DNA of 7,633 nucleotides from an uncultured Porphyromonas sp. GTDB taxonomy: Bacteria > Bacteroidota > Bacteroidia > Bacteroidales > Porphyromonadaceae. The notes under the pieces were generated by a model. That model had not been told where the DNA came from, did no database searches, and saw only the letters and a list, made by a program, of their open reading frames with translations. Position numbers and translations under genes: made by a program. The stretch is from NCBI GenBank assembly GCA_927910985.1, contig CAKMOP010000002.1, positions 1 to 7,633 on the forward strand, read 5' to 3'. Shown in pieces: positions 1-6,512 of the stretch (position 1 is the first letter of the stretch; each line of letters opens with the position of its first letter).

Positions 1-129
1 ACGAAGCTTGCCTCAAGATTAGATCTCATTATAAGGGTGGTTACAGCACGATGACCTTGATAGGCTACAGGTGTAAAAGGCGGTGACGTCAAAGCCGAGT
101 AGTACGTAATAGCCCGAAAGTTTTTGCCT
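1..129 (+). rRNA. 23S ribosomal RNA, 3' end (partial)
   Basis: This is the last part of domain VI of large-subunit rRNA; the gene begins before the window. Recognisable conserved blocks are GCCTCAAGATTAGAT near 10-24, TTGATAGGCTACAGGTGTAA at 57-76 and AGCCGAGTAGTAC at 93-105 followed by TAATAGCCCGAAAG at 107-120. These match the Bacteroidetes 23S 3' end as I remember it. The mature end is placed near 129 by analogy and is uncertain by several bases. Two oddities appear against the remembered consensus: AAAA at 75-78 where AAA is usual, and an extra G at 106 inside the normally invariant GTACTAAT. The spacer to the 5S gene (130-211) holds no tRNA; it has a small hairpin, CGATAC 152-157 with GTATCG 166-171, possibly for rRNA processing. 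Confidence 0.94.
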
Positions 130-211
130 AATGGTTGTATACCGACGTTAGCGATACGAGTGTGAGTATCGGATGTTTTTATCGAGTCAATGATTGTCTA
201 AATACAGAGAT

Positions 212-323
212 ATTTAGGTGGTTATAACGTTGGGGTTCCACCTCTTCCCATCCGAACAGAGAAGTTAAGCCCAATCGTGCCGATGGTACTGCGTAAAAGT
301 GGGAGAGTAGGTAGCCGCCATTT
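212..323 (+). rRNA. rrf: 5S ribosomal RNA
   Basis: Full-length 5S rRNA of about 110 bases. Diagnostic blocks are GGGGTTCCACCTCTTCCCAT (232-251), CCGAACAGAGAAGTTAAGCC (252-271), GCCGATGGTACTGCGTAA near 279-296 and GTGGGAGAGTAGGTAGCCGCC near 299-319. The terminal helix forms between AGGTGG near the 5' end and CCGCC near the 3' end. The order 23S then 5S is the normal rRNA operon order. The ends are set by helix I and are good to a few bases. One oddity: loop C normally reads CCCATNCCGAAC, but here it is CCCATCCGAAC (247-257), one base short, which is more likely a sequence error than a real variant. Confidence 0.95.
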
Positions 324-329
324 TAGGAG

Positions 330-371
330 AGTGGGTGTTGTAGCGAGAGCTATGACACCCACTTCGTTTTT
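330..371 (+). terminator. Rho-independent terminator of the rRNA operon
   Basis: A 15-bp stem pairs 330-344 with 349-363. The outer nine pairs are Watson-Crick (AGTGGGTGT with ACACCCACT), two G-U pairs follow, then TAGC with GCTA. The loop is a GAGA tetraloop (345-348, GNRA type). Five T residues follow at 367-371. It starts about seven bases after the 5S end, as expected for an rRNA operon terminator. Confidence 0.9.
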
Positions 372-670
372 GCCTCAAGCGAGGAATATTCTGCTCTATC
401 TGCCTGCTGTGCATATACCGCAAGCTAAGTCAGAAAGACGGTGAATGTCAATGGGGAGATCTCTCCTCTTCTTTGTCGACATTTGGATTCCTTGCTACTA
501 CCTCTTGACTGGATGAGCTCCTTGCTGTGGCACAATGAGTCTGGAGAGATGCCCCCGCATAGGTGTGCGTGATGGACGATCGTTTTGAGCGATGAAGTCC
601 CTGCCTATGTGATTCTATTTGCTCTCCTGTGTAGGAGTAGTTTTATTCACTTGACTTTTTTAATGTATAG
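372..670. other. Intergenic stretch with no recognised gene
   Basis: I see no convincing coding region, tRNA or other RNA gene between the rRNA terminator and the next lipoprotein gene. A small hairpin (CTCCT 624-628 with AGGAG 633-637) lies shortly before that gene. TTTG at 618-621 could be a -33 box, but there is no good TAnnTTTG at the right distance, so the promoter for the downstream gene is not identified. Confidence 0.5.
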
Positions 671-1904
671 ATGAAAAAAGAAGATTGTTTGCTGCGCTTT
701 ATTTCTTTCCCTTGGCTTAGTGACGACGGCTTGTAAGTCGAAGGAGGATGCCCCACGCACTACGGAGAAGGAATCAATAGAGAAGGTGAAGCCTTCGGAA
801 GAATCCAAGCAGCCCGAAGCTCCTAATACTCCTGAGGAAGCAAAGCCTTCTGTCCCTAAGCCATCGGACTATCACATGGTGACGCGTATGCAAGTCAAAG
901 TCTTGGATGGCAAGACAACCGAGCTACTGCGTACGCTGGACTTAGAGGAGTTTATCGTGGGGAAAGAAGCAAGATGCTATTACGCTCAAAAGACCTCCTT
1001 CCCTATGTAGAGTTCTATTCTTCTACTCCTCCAGGGGGGGACTTTTACACCCCTGACCACCGATGATGTGAAGTTGTTAGAGCTGCTGGACTTAAAGTAC
1101 GAGCGTGCGTCGGACTACAATGGTTATCTTGCGTTTAAGGTGCGCTACAAGGGGGTAAATGGTAAGGAGGTATTGCGTATCCCCATTTCTATGCGTGACT
1201 ACTTCTTGCAGAAGTTCGAACTGAATGAGAGCTTCCCTAAGGAGTATTACCTCGGAGGACTGGAGCATCAGTTTGGGATCTATTGGGCTTCTCTTTTTAA
1301 GCCCTACGATAGGACGAAGTATGCGATTGTACCCACGGAGCCTCGTGCCGACCACGCCAATAATACGCTCTCTTTCCGAGGTGTCGTTAATTTGCCACGG
1401 TATAATGCCGAGAATGTCTTGACGCTTGACTTTGAGCTGAAGGGATTCAAGCCTCTATCTGTGCTGAAGGGACAGCTGACGTTTGTTACTACGAGCCCTC
1501 TCAACGAATATATGCAGGAGAGACTGCAGCAGTTACAAAAGCAAAAGAGGCTCACAGATGAGCATATCTTGCAGATGCTTCAGTCCAGTGTCGACTCTTG
1601 GATTAAGAAAGCAAGCCCAGGTATTCGCTACACTTCTGGTGGCAACTTGCACTGGGATGGTGATAACTTGTTAGGTGAACTTTCGGGAGGTCACGACACG
1701 CGGGATATTTACTTGGCAAGACCACGCTTTTCCGTTCTCTCTGCTCACTTTGATAAGGAGGATGCTACGTTGGCTCTTGATATAGAACTTCAAAGTGCCA
1801 ATGACGTAGCTCTCAGCGGAGTGACAGCCAAGCTGGTTGTCGCTCGCTTCACCTCTAATCCCTCTTATAAGACAACTTCCTATCCCTCGCCCCGACAAGT
1901 ATAA
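671..1904 (+). CDS. Putative lipoprotein of unknown function, interrupted by several +1 frameshifts
   Basis: I do not recognise the family. The reading frame is open from 675 to 1007 and again from 1011 to 1904, with stops between, but neighbouring frames supply the missing text. Dropping one A from the run at 674-679 gives a lipoprotein signal peptide starting MKKKIVCC and ending LVTTAC, with the lipidated Cys at residue 21. Further one-base corrections near G4 (959-962), A4 (988-991) and G7 (1034-1040) give a continuous protein through AITLKDLLPYVEFYSSTP, then TFTPLTTDDVKLLELLDL, to the stop at 1902-1904, about 409 residues. After the Cys comes a charged, Pro/Glu/Lys-rich linker of about 45 residues, then a globular part with no motif I know. 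The likely location is the envelope, anchored by lipid. All four corrections are removals of one base from a homopolymer, so sequencing error is as plausible as pseudogene decay. The 959-991 path is the least certain; a single larger shift there would also work. The gene ends in its own terminator. Confidence 0.7.
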
Positions 1905-1927
1905 CAGCTTGTCGCGAGGGATTTTTT
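1884..1927 (+). terminator. Rho-independent terminator overlapping the end of the unknown lipoprotein gene
   Basis: CCCTCG (1884-1889) pairs with CGAGGG (1915-1920), and CGACAAG (1893-1899) pairs with CTTGTCG (1908-1914), with a three-base bulge CCC at 1890-1892. The loop is 1900-1907 and six T residues follow at 1922-1927. The 5' arm is the last codons of the gene and the TAA stop (1902-1904) lies in the loop. This supports 1904 as the true 3' end of the gene. Confidence 0.85.
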
Positions 1928-2040
1928 GTGCTGGATGTGTGGGGCGCGAGCCCTATCGCCAAGTAGGAGTCTGAGGCCTTTGACCCGGATCATTGAGGGT
2001 GGTGTGAATGGATATTCGGATGGGGAGCTTTTCCTTCTGC

Positions 2041-2103
2041 TGGAAAGTAATCGTTCCAGCGGTGGAATAATTGCTTTCCATCGGGTGGAATAGCTCCTTT
2101 CCA
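2041..2103. repeat. Three-unit array of imperfect palindromic 18-mers
   Basis: Three 18-base units, each starting TGGAA and ending TTCCA: TGGAAAGTAATCGTTCCA (2041-2058), TGGAATAATTGCTTTCCA (2063-2080) and TGGAATAGCTCCTTTCCA (2086-2103). The spacers are GCGG and TCGGG, giving a period of 22-23 bases. Each unit is partly self-complementary, and unit 2 matches the reverse complement of unit 1 at 15 of 18 positions, so neighbouring units can also pair with each other. A degenerate fourth copy may precede the array (2021-2036), and GGGAAAGGAGC at 2132-2142 resembles part of the reverse complement of unit 3. The function is unknown; a genome-wide intergenic repeat family or a set of binding sites are both possible. 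Confidence 0.75.
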
Positions 2104-2202
2104 GTAGAGGAGTGTAGTTCATTTTTGCATCGGGAAAGGAGCATTTGAGCACGCTTATTGGGGCTTTGCTGGTGCAAGAGCAGGGATTTTCTTTGTGGAG
2201 GA

Positions 2203-2235
2203 TTTGCATTTTAGGAAATCTTTTTTCTACCTTTG
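2203..2235 (+). promoter_or_regulatory. Possible Bacteroidetes-type promoter, target unknown
   Basis: TTTG at 2203-2206 and TACCTTTG at 2228-2235 are 21 bases apart, close to the Bacteroidetes housekeeping consensus TTTG-N19-21-TAnnTTTG. Transcription would start near 2242. No gene begins for almost 400 bases, so this is either a chance match, a long leader, or the promoter of an unrecognised small transcript. Confidence 0.3.
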
Positions 2236-2569
2236 AGACAAGGTTGGGGAAATTGAATCCCTACGAATATCGAATAATTATGACTGCATCATCCACCTCA
2301 GACATGCCTATGGGCTACTGAGGCTCGCGGAGAATATCTTCGACTACGTCAGACTGGGGCGACCTCCCACTACGTAGTAGAGCCTTGGAAGCCCCATCTT
2401 CCATATAAGTTGCTCACTAAGGTCACAGATCTCATACACCACACGCCACGAAGTAGGAGTCTATAAGCCACTTACCGCTGATTACTCGCTGCTTCTCCCT
2501 TTTCCTATTTTATTGTACCACGCCATAGAGCTTGTCGCTTTGTGGTGGCTCGTGTACAACACTTCCCTA

Positions 2570-2577
2570 TACCTTTG
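2570..2577 (+). promoter_or_regulatory. Probable -7 box of the first BACON lipoprotein gene
   Basis: TACCTTTG is a full match to the Bacteroidetes -7 consensus TAnnTTTG. It would start transcription near 2584, leaving a 5' untranslated leader of about 50 bases before the ATG at 2635. A -33 TTTG is present only at 2539-2542, 27 bases upstream, which is wider than the usual 19-21, so the upstream half is weak. Confidence 0.4.
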
Positions 2578-2634
2578 ACAGGTGTGCTGCCGTCTTGTAG
2601 CCCACTCGAACACCTATAAATATCCGTGTAATCT

Positions 2635-4296
2635 ATGAGATTGAATATTACATCCCTTTTGGCCGGCTTGATCCTCCTATTCCTGCTGCCTGCATGTAAG
2701 ACCACTGAAGAGGTTGAAGAAGCTACCTTAGCCCTTTCATCCGAGACACTGACCTTCGCCAAAGAAAGTAGTGAACAGACCGTAACCATATCTACGAATA
2801 AGGAGAGCTGGCTGGCTTTCTCCCCCCAAGAAGGCTCGTGGATCAACCTGAGTCAGGAGGGGAATACGCTCCATATCCAGGCTGAGAAGAATGAGCTGGG
2901 ACGTGAGCGTGTCGGTGCGGTCATCGTCAGCGCTGGTGGCGCTCAGCGTCGTATCGCTGTCCGCCAGAGTGCTGCGGATATAGTCCTTGCCTCTGAGCAA
3001 GACCGCCTTGTTTTCCCTGTCGAAGGGGGCGCAAAGAAGGTTGCCTTCGAGAGTAATAGTACAGTGAAGGTAGAGTTGGGAGCTGAGACCTCTTGGCTCC
3101 AACTATCAGACGTGACGAAGTCGAGCTTCGTCCTCACCGCACAGCCCAATGAGAGCGATGCTTCTCGCTCCATAAAGGTACTCATCACGGCGGGTACGAA
3201 GATCAAGGAAATCGAAGTCTCTCAGGATGGTACGAGCCAATATATTCTCCCTCTTCTGCAGTTCCCCTCTTCGCTTAGGGATGTGATTCGCTTCGAGCAT
3301 GGACGCCTGAGTGAGCTGACGCGTAGCTTCAACCGTGGTAGTGCTATTGTCTTCAGATACGCCACGCAGAGTACGCTCTTCCCTCTGATAGAATATGAGT
3401 TTGAGCACGAGCGTAGCAAGAGCTACCAGGCCACGATACAGCTGTGCTTGGATGATAAGGCGGTGAAGGATAATCCTTCATTTACAGCCTTCTTACAAGC
3501 TGCCGGCTACCAGAAGTCAGACGCACTCACTACTGCAGAGCAAGATGTTTATGTGAATAGTCGTTTGCCTTTCAACCTGAATATAGCCTTTGATCCCTCG
3601 GGTGAGGCCTTGCTGGAAACAATCTATGTCCCTCGTCAGACACAAGCCTATCGCACCTTCGATCACCTGCCCCTGCGTCAGCAGGCAGCTATTTGCTGCA
3701 ACCGTCCCGAAAATATACACGGCTATAAGAAAGCTGATGTAGCCAAGAAGGAAGTAGAGTGGAAGGGCGAACTTGATGCGACAGACCCAGGTGCCGACCG
3801 TGATGAATATCAGCTCTACACAGCAAAGTCTTCGCTGGATGGAGAAGCCTACCGTGGTTACTTCTACTTGCAGCCCAGCGAACATCTACCTGCTACGAGT
3901 CCATTCATAGGCGAAGTCAACACGGTTCAGGCAATCTTTGATGATGTCACTCTGGGATTTTGGACGGATGCTCTGGGTAACTCCTATATGACTAAGGAGA
4001 TGAACCAGCTACTCAACGCCAATGGGTACCGCTACTTGCGTGAGCTCAAAGGAGGGTTTATAGCCTACTATAATGGGACGACCAAGTCCGCCTATCTCCT
4101 GCGCGTACTTGAGATTAAGGGTAAACGTGCCTTGGAGCTGCAGACCTTCTTTGTTGAACTCGGTGGTGGCGGGGGAAATACTCGGGGAGCACATACGGCC
4201 AAGAATGAAAATCTCTTGGAGCGCCGCGCCCGTATCTCCTCCCTGATCGAGCGTCATCTGCAGCAGAGCCGTCCTCTTCAGCTGCGTCGCCGCTAA
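2635..4296 (+). CDS. BACON-domain lipoprotein (first of a tandem pair)
   Basis: An intact 553-residue protein. Residues 1-20 are a lipoprotein signal peptide ending in lipobox LLPAC with Cys21. An acidic stretch follows (TTEEVEE), similar to the charged tails that send Bacteroidetes lipoproteins to the cell surface. Two BACON-like beta-sandwich domains follow, at about 27-113 (LTFAKESSEQTVTISTN, a Trp at 59, then RIAVRQSA) and 116-198 (LVFPVEGGAKKVAF, a Trp at 154, then IKEIEVSQDG). BACON modules are known as Bacteroidetes surface domains, proposed to bind carbohydrate or mucin or to act as spacers. The rest, about 200-553, matches no family I know. It may contain a repeated alpha/beta unit at about 266-334 and 436-508, and it ends in a Gly5 run and a basic tail. 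No catalytic motif is visible. The ATG at 2635 is chosen because it directly precedes the signal peptide and aligns with the paralog downstream. Function beyond surface binding is inference. Confidence 0.93.
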   Translation: MRLNITSLLAGLILLFLLPACKTTEEVEEATLALSSETLTFAKESSEQTVTISTNKESWLAFSPQEGSWINLSQEGNTLHIQAEKNELGRERVGAVIVSAGGAQRRIAVRQSAADIVLASEQDRLVFPVEGGAKKVAFESNSTVKVELGAETSWLQLSDVTKSSFVLTAQPNESDASRSIKVLITAGTKIKEIEVSQDGTSQYILPLLQFPSSLRDVIRFEHGRLSELTRSFNRGSAIVFRYATQSTLFPLIEYEFEHERSKSYQATIQLCLDDKAVKDNPSFTAFLQAAGYQKSDALTTAEQDVYVNSRLPFNLNIAFDPSGEALLETIYVPRQTQAYRTFDHLPLRQQAAICCNRPENIHGYKKADVAKKEVEWKGELDATDPGADRDEYQLYTAKSSLDGEAYRGYFYLQPSEHLPATSPFIGEVNTVQAIFDDVTLGFWTDALGNSYMTKEMNQLLNANGYRYLRELKGGFIAYYNGTTKSAYLLRVLEIKGKRALELQTFFVELGGGGGNTRGAHTAKNENLLERRARISSLIERHLQQSRPLQLRRR

Positions 4297-4680
4297 GAGG
4301 CGGGGGAACAGCCGCTCTGTTCATCCTCAGATATAAGACTATCACATCATGATATAGAGGTGCTCTCGAGTAGCTTGCTGCTCTCTTTGTAGGACGGAGC
4401 TTGGGGTGACCGCCCAGCCAGCCAGTAGCATCTTGAGGTGCCTTCTTCTGTTCATCGCTATCTGTTTTTGATTGGTCCTATTATCGATCACCTAATCCTC
4501 TGAAGCTGGATGCACCCCGACAGCTTGCTCCCTGTCGGGGGCGCGTGCAGCTCCCTCTCTGTCTCTCTTTGTGCCTCGTGTAGTGCTTGTCGCTCATCTT
4601 AGGCATAGGTTTCTCCTCCTCTTCCCCAAGTGCTCTACGCTGTAGCTCTCTTGAAAACATCTTTAATACCTACATACATT
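4297..4680. other. Intergenic region between the two paralogs
   Basis: About 380 bases with no supportable gene. The only clear structure is the hairpin at 4505-4551. TAGGTTTC at 4606-4613 is one base off the -7 consensus TAnnTTTG and lies 67 bases before the next ATG, but it lacks a well-spaced -33 TTTG, so a separate promoter for the second paralog is possible but not shown. No U-tract terminator follows the first paralog directly. Confidence 0.45.
4505..4551. promoter_or_regulatory. Large GC-rich hairpin, terminator-like or regulatory
   Basis: A perfect 9-bp core, CCCCGACAG (4515-4523) with CTGTCGGGG (4532-4540), encloses an 8-base loop. An outer stem continues with ATGC/GCGT and GCTG/CAGC (4505-4508 with 4548-4551), broken by small internal loops. 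The following sequence is pyrimidine-rich (CTCCCTCTCTGTCTCTCTTT) but has no long T run, so ordinary intrinsic termination is uncertain. It lies about 210 bases after the first paralog and 130 before the second. Confidence 0.6.
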
Positions 4681-6323
4681 ATGAGACTGAGTATTAAATA
4701 CCTATTAGGTTGCTTGGCTCTTCTCTTCCTCTTGCCTGCGTGTAAGGGCAATGACGAGATCGAAGAAGCAACCTTAGACCTCTCAACCGAAACGCTTACC
4801 TTCGCTAAGGAAGGCAGCGAACAGAGCGTAACCGTCTCGACAAACAAGGAAAGCTGGCTGGCTTTCTCTACGCAGGAGGCCTGGCTCTCTGTCGAGCAGC
4901 AGGGCTCGACGCTGAAGGTTAAGGCTGAAGCCAATGAACAAGGTCGTGACCGTGCGCCTCTGTCATCGTCAATGCAGGCGGGCTACAGAAGCGTATCGCC
5001 GTCAAGCAGTCTGCGGCAGATATCCTTTTGGAGCTCGGCGAATCGGCTCTATCCTTCCCCGTCATTGGTGGGCAGAAGAAGGTAGCTTACTCCAGTAATG
5101 GTTCGGATACAAAGGTCGAGCTGGCTACCCCAGTGGACTGGCTGACGATTGACAAGGTCACGGCTAATAGCTTCGTCCTGAGTGCAAAGCAAAGCACCGA
5201 TAAGCACCGCCGTCAAGTCAAGGTTATTGTCTCCTCAGGCACAACCATTCGAGAGGTAGAAGTTACGCAAGAAGGAACGCTGCAATATGTCCTTCCTTTG
5301 CTGAAAGTCCCTGCATCATTGGCTGAAGTAGCTCGCTACGAAAATGCCCGTGGTCACGTGTTGGTAAAGACTCCTGATGGCTTGTTTAACACGACAACCT
5401 ATCGCTTCTTGACTCAGAACAAGGAAATGAGCTTTATCCAGTATGAGTTCAAGGGTGAAGACGCAGCTGGATATACTTCGGCCGCTACCATCTGCACTGA
5501 TGTTAAGCTCATCAAGGACAACCCCGATTTTGAAGCCTTCCTTCGTGAACAGACCTTTGAAAAGGCGAATGTCTCTCAAGATGGCAATACGATCACCTAT
5601 CGCAGCAAGACTATTCCTCTGGAGATAGCCCTGAATATTAAGCCTGCAGGAGTCATCATTACGGTGACCTATGTGCCTATTCAGGATAAGGATTATCCTA
5701 CCTTCAAGAGTTTTCCTATGGCTAATCGTATAGCCTTCCTCGGAAGTCGTGAGCTGCAGGTTCCTGGTAAGAAACGCGCCTATGTGCATACTGCAGAGCA
5801 GGACTGGGGTGGCGTTCTGGATAAGGCCATCTCTACAGAGAAGTATGAGCACTATAAGGGCAGTGACACCGAGTACCGTGGCTACTTCTTTATCGTAGCT
5901 TCGAAGGATGAAGAAATCCCTGAAGGAGACCCTTATATCGATGTCTGCCAAGCAATCAAGGGATATTACGCTGATCTCTCACTTGGTCTGTGGATCGATC
6001 CTCTGGGTGCACCACATCCTACGCGTGAGATCGTTAAGCTCCTGGGGGACGAAGGCTTCGAATTCTTCCGGACGCTGAAGAATGGAGCACCTGTCTTCAT
6101 CAATCGAAAGAAGGATCAAGCTCTGGCTCTTGTTCCGATCAAGATTGAGGGTAAGGTATTCCTCTCTATCGAGATGTTCCTCTTCCACGACAAGAGTGAA
6201 GATGGAGGCAATTCGCTGGCTACACTCCAGAACTACCGTAGCTACCTCAAGTCTAAGCAGATCAAGCAGGCTGAAGGTCGCCGTCTGGAGTCCTATGTAG
6301 CTAAGCTCTCCCGCCGTCACTAA
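4681..6323 (+). CDS. BACON-domain lipoprotein (second of the tandem pair), one frameshift
   Basis: Paralog of the preceding gene with the same architecture and nearly the same length: about 547 residues once one missing base is restored. The signal peptide starts MRLSIKYLLG and ends LLPAC (Cys21), followed by acidic residues. BACON domain 1 spans about 27-113 and domain 2 about 115-200 (LSFPVIGGQKKVAYSS, then REVEVTQEG). The C-terminal half shares blocks with the first copy, such as QYVLPLL, KDNPDFEAFL, YRGYFF and LGLWIDPLG. The frame breaks between 4954 and 4962: upstream reads ...GRDRAP, downstream resumes at 4962 as VIVNAGGLQKRIAVKQSA, which matches VIVSAGGAQRRIAVRQSA of the first copy. 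One deleted base explains this. ATG 4681 is preferred over an in-frame ATG at 4630 because it starts the signal peptide and aligns with the paralog. The product is probably a surface lipoprotein; ligand unknown. Whether the break is real or an error is unresolved. Confidence 0.88.
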
Positions 6324-6341
6324 TCCTATTCCCTATCCATT

Positions 6342-6388
6342 GTAGCACTGCCTCTCTCGGAGGTACCCGAGAGAGGCAGTCTACTTTT
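6342..6388 (+). terminator. Rho-independent terminator after the BACON pair
   Basis: ACTGCCTCTCTCGG (6347-6360) pairs perfectly with CCGAGAGAGGCAGT (6367-6380) around a six-base loop. Past a one-base bulge at 6346, GTAG (6342-6345) also pairs with CTAC (6381-6384). TTTT follows at 6385-6388. It ends transcription of the second paralog and separates it from the protease gene. The sequence TACTTTTG (6382-6389) also resembles a -7 box, but no -33 TTTG is suitably placed. Confidence 0.88.
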
Positions 6389-6512
6389 GATCGCTCTTTC
6401 ATTACGCTTCTCCTCCACATCTCACTGTGACGGTGTGCCACTTCAGCCCCTCCCATTAGGAGCAATCATAGTGAAGAGTATCCGTATTCGCAACATCCAT
6501 TTGCCTACGATA

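Larger units (their letters stand above)
1928..2634. other. Long gene-poor intergenic region
   Basis: About 700 bases without a supportable gene. It contains the palindromic 18-mer array at 2041-2103 and two TACCTTTG promoter-like boxes (2228-2235 and 2570-2577). Between 2280 and 2460 short stretches on both strands read like protein: on the minus strand a run of about 37 codons including WKMGLPRLYYVVGGRPS, and on the plus strand one including LLRLAENIFDYVRLGRP. None has a start, a sustained frame or a recognisable domain. Given the indels elsewhere in the window, a broken small gene or decayed insertion remnant here cannot be excluded. The second box lies about 58 bases before the downstream start codon and fits as its promoter. 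Confidence 0.45.

Noticed and set aside
130..211. A tRNA gene in the 23S-5S spacer
   Set aside because: No cloverleaf, no T-arm GTTCGA-type motif and no CCA end. Only a 6-bp hairpin is present.
1092..1355. Minus-strand open frame within the unknown lipoprotein gene
   Set aside because: The plus-strand frame is open for over 890 bases there and ends at a matching terminator; the antisense frame has no supporting features.
2041..2103. Short CRISPR array
   Set aside because: The units are only 18 bases, are palindromic throughout, vary in the middle, and have 4-5 base spacers. No cas genes are nearby.
1880..2209. Minus-strand open frames across the palindrome array, with repeated ERSYSTRW / ERLLSSRR-like peptides
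   Set aside because: The peptide repetition simply reflects the TGGAA/TTCCA DNA repeats read in frame. There is no domain, and the frame runs through the terminator of the upstream gene.
5316..5951. A 211-codon open frame on the minus strand
   Set aside because: It lies wholly within the second BACON paralog, whose plus-strand frame has a signal peptide, domains and paralog similarity. The antisense translation shows no domain and is a by-product of the codon usage.
5028..6323. A separate 431-residue gene starting at ATG 5028
   Set aside because: The correct frame already runs from about 4962 with sequence matching the first paralog. The ATG is only a by-product of the frameshift, and the resulting protein would lack an export signal.
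6382..6389. TACTTTTG as the promoter -7 box of the protease gene
   Set aside because: It overlaps the end of the terminator hairpin, no TTTG lies 19-21 bases upstream, and the leader would be over 110 bases. The match may be chance.
6387..6512. Upstream in-frame start for the protease (ATG 6387)
   Set aside because: It begins at the terminator and would bury the lipoprotein signal peptide behind about 42 unlikely residues.
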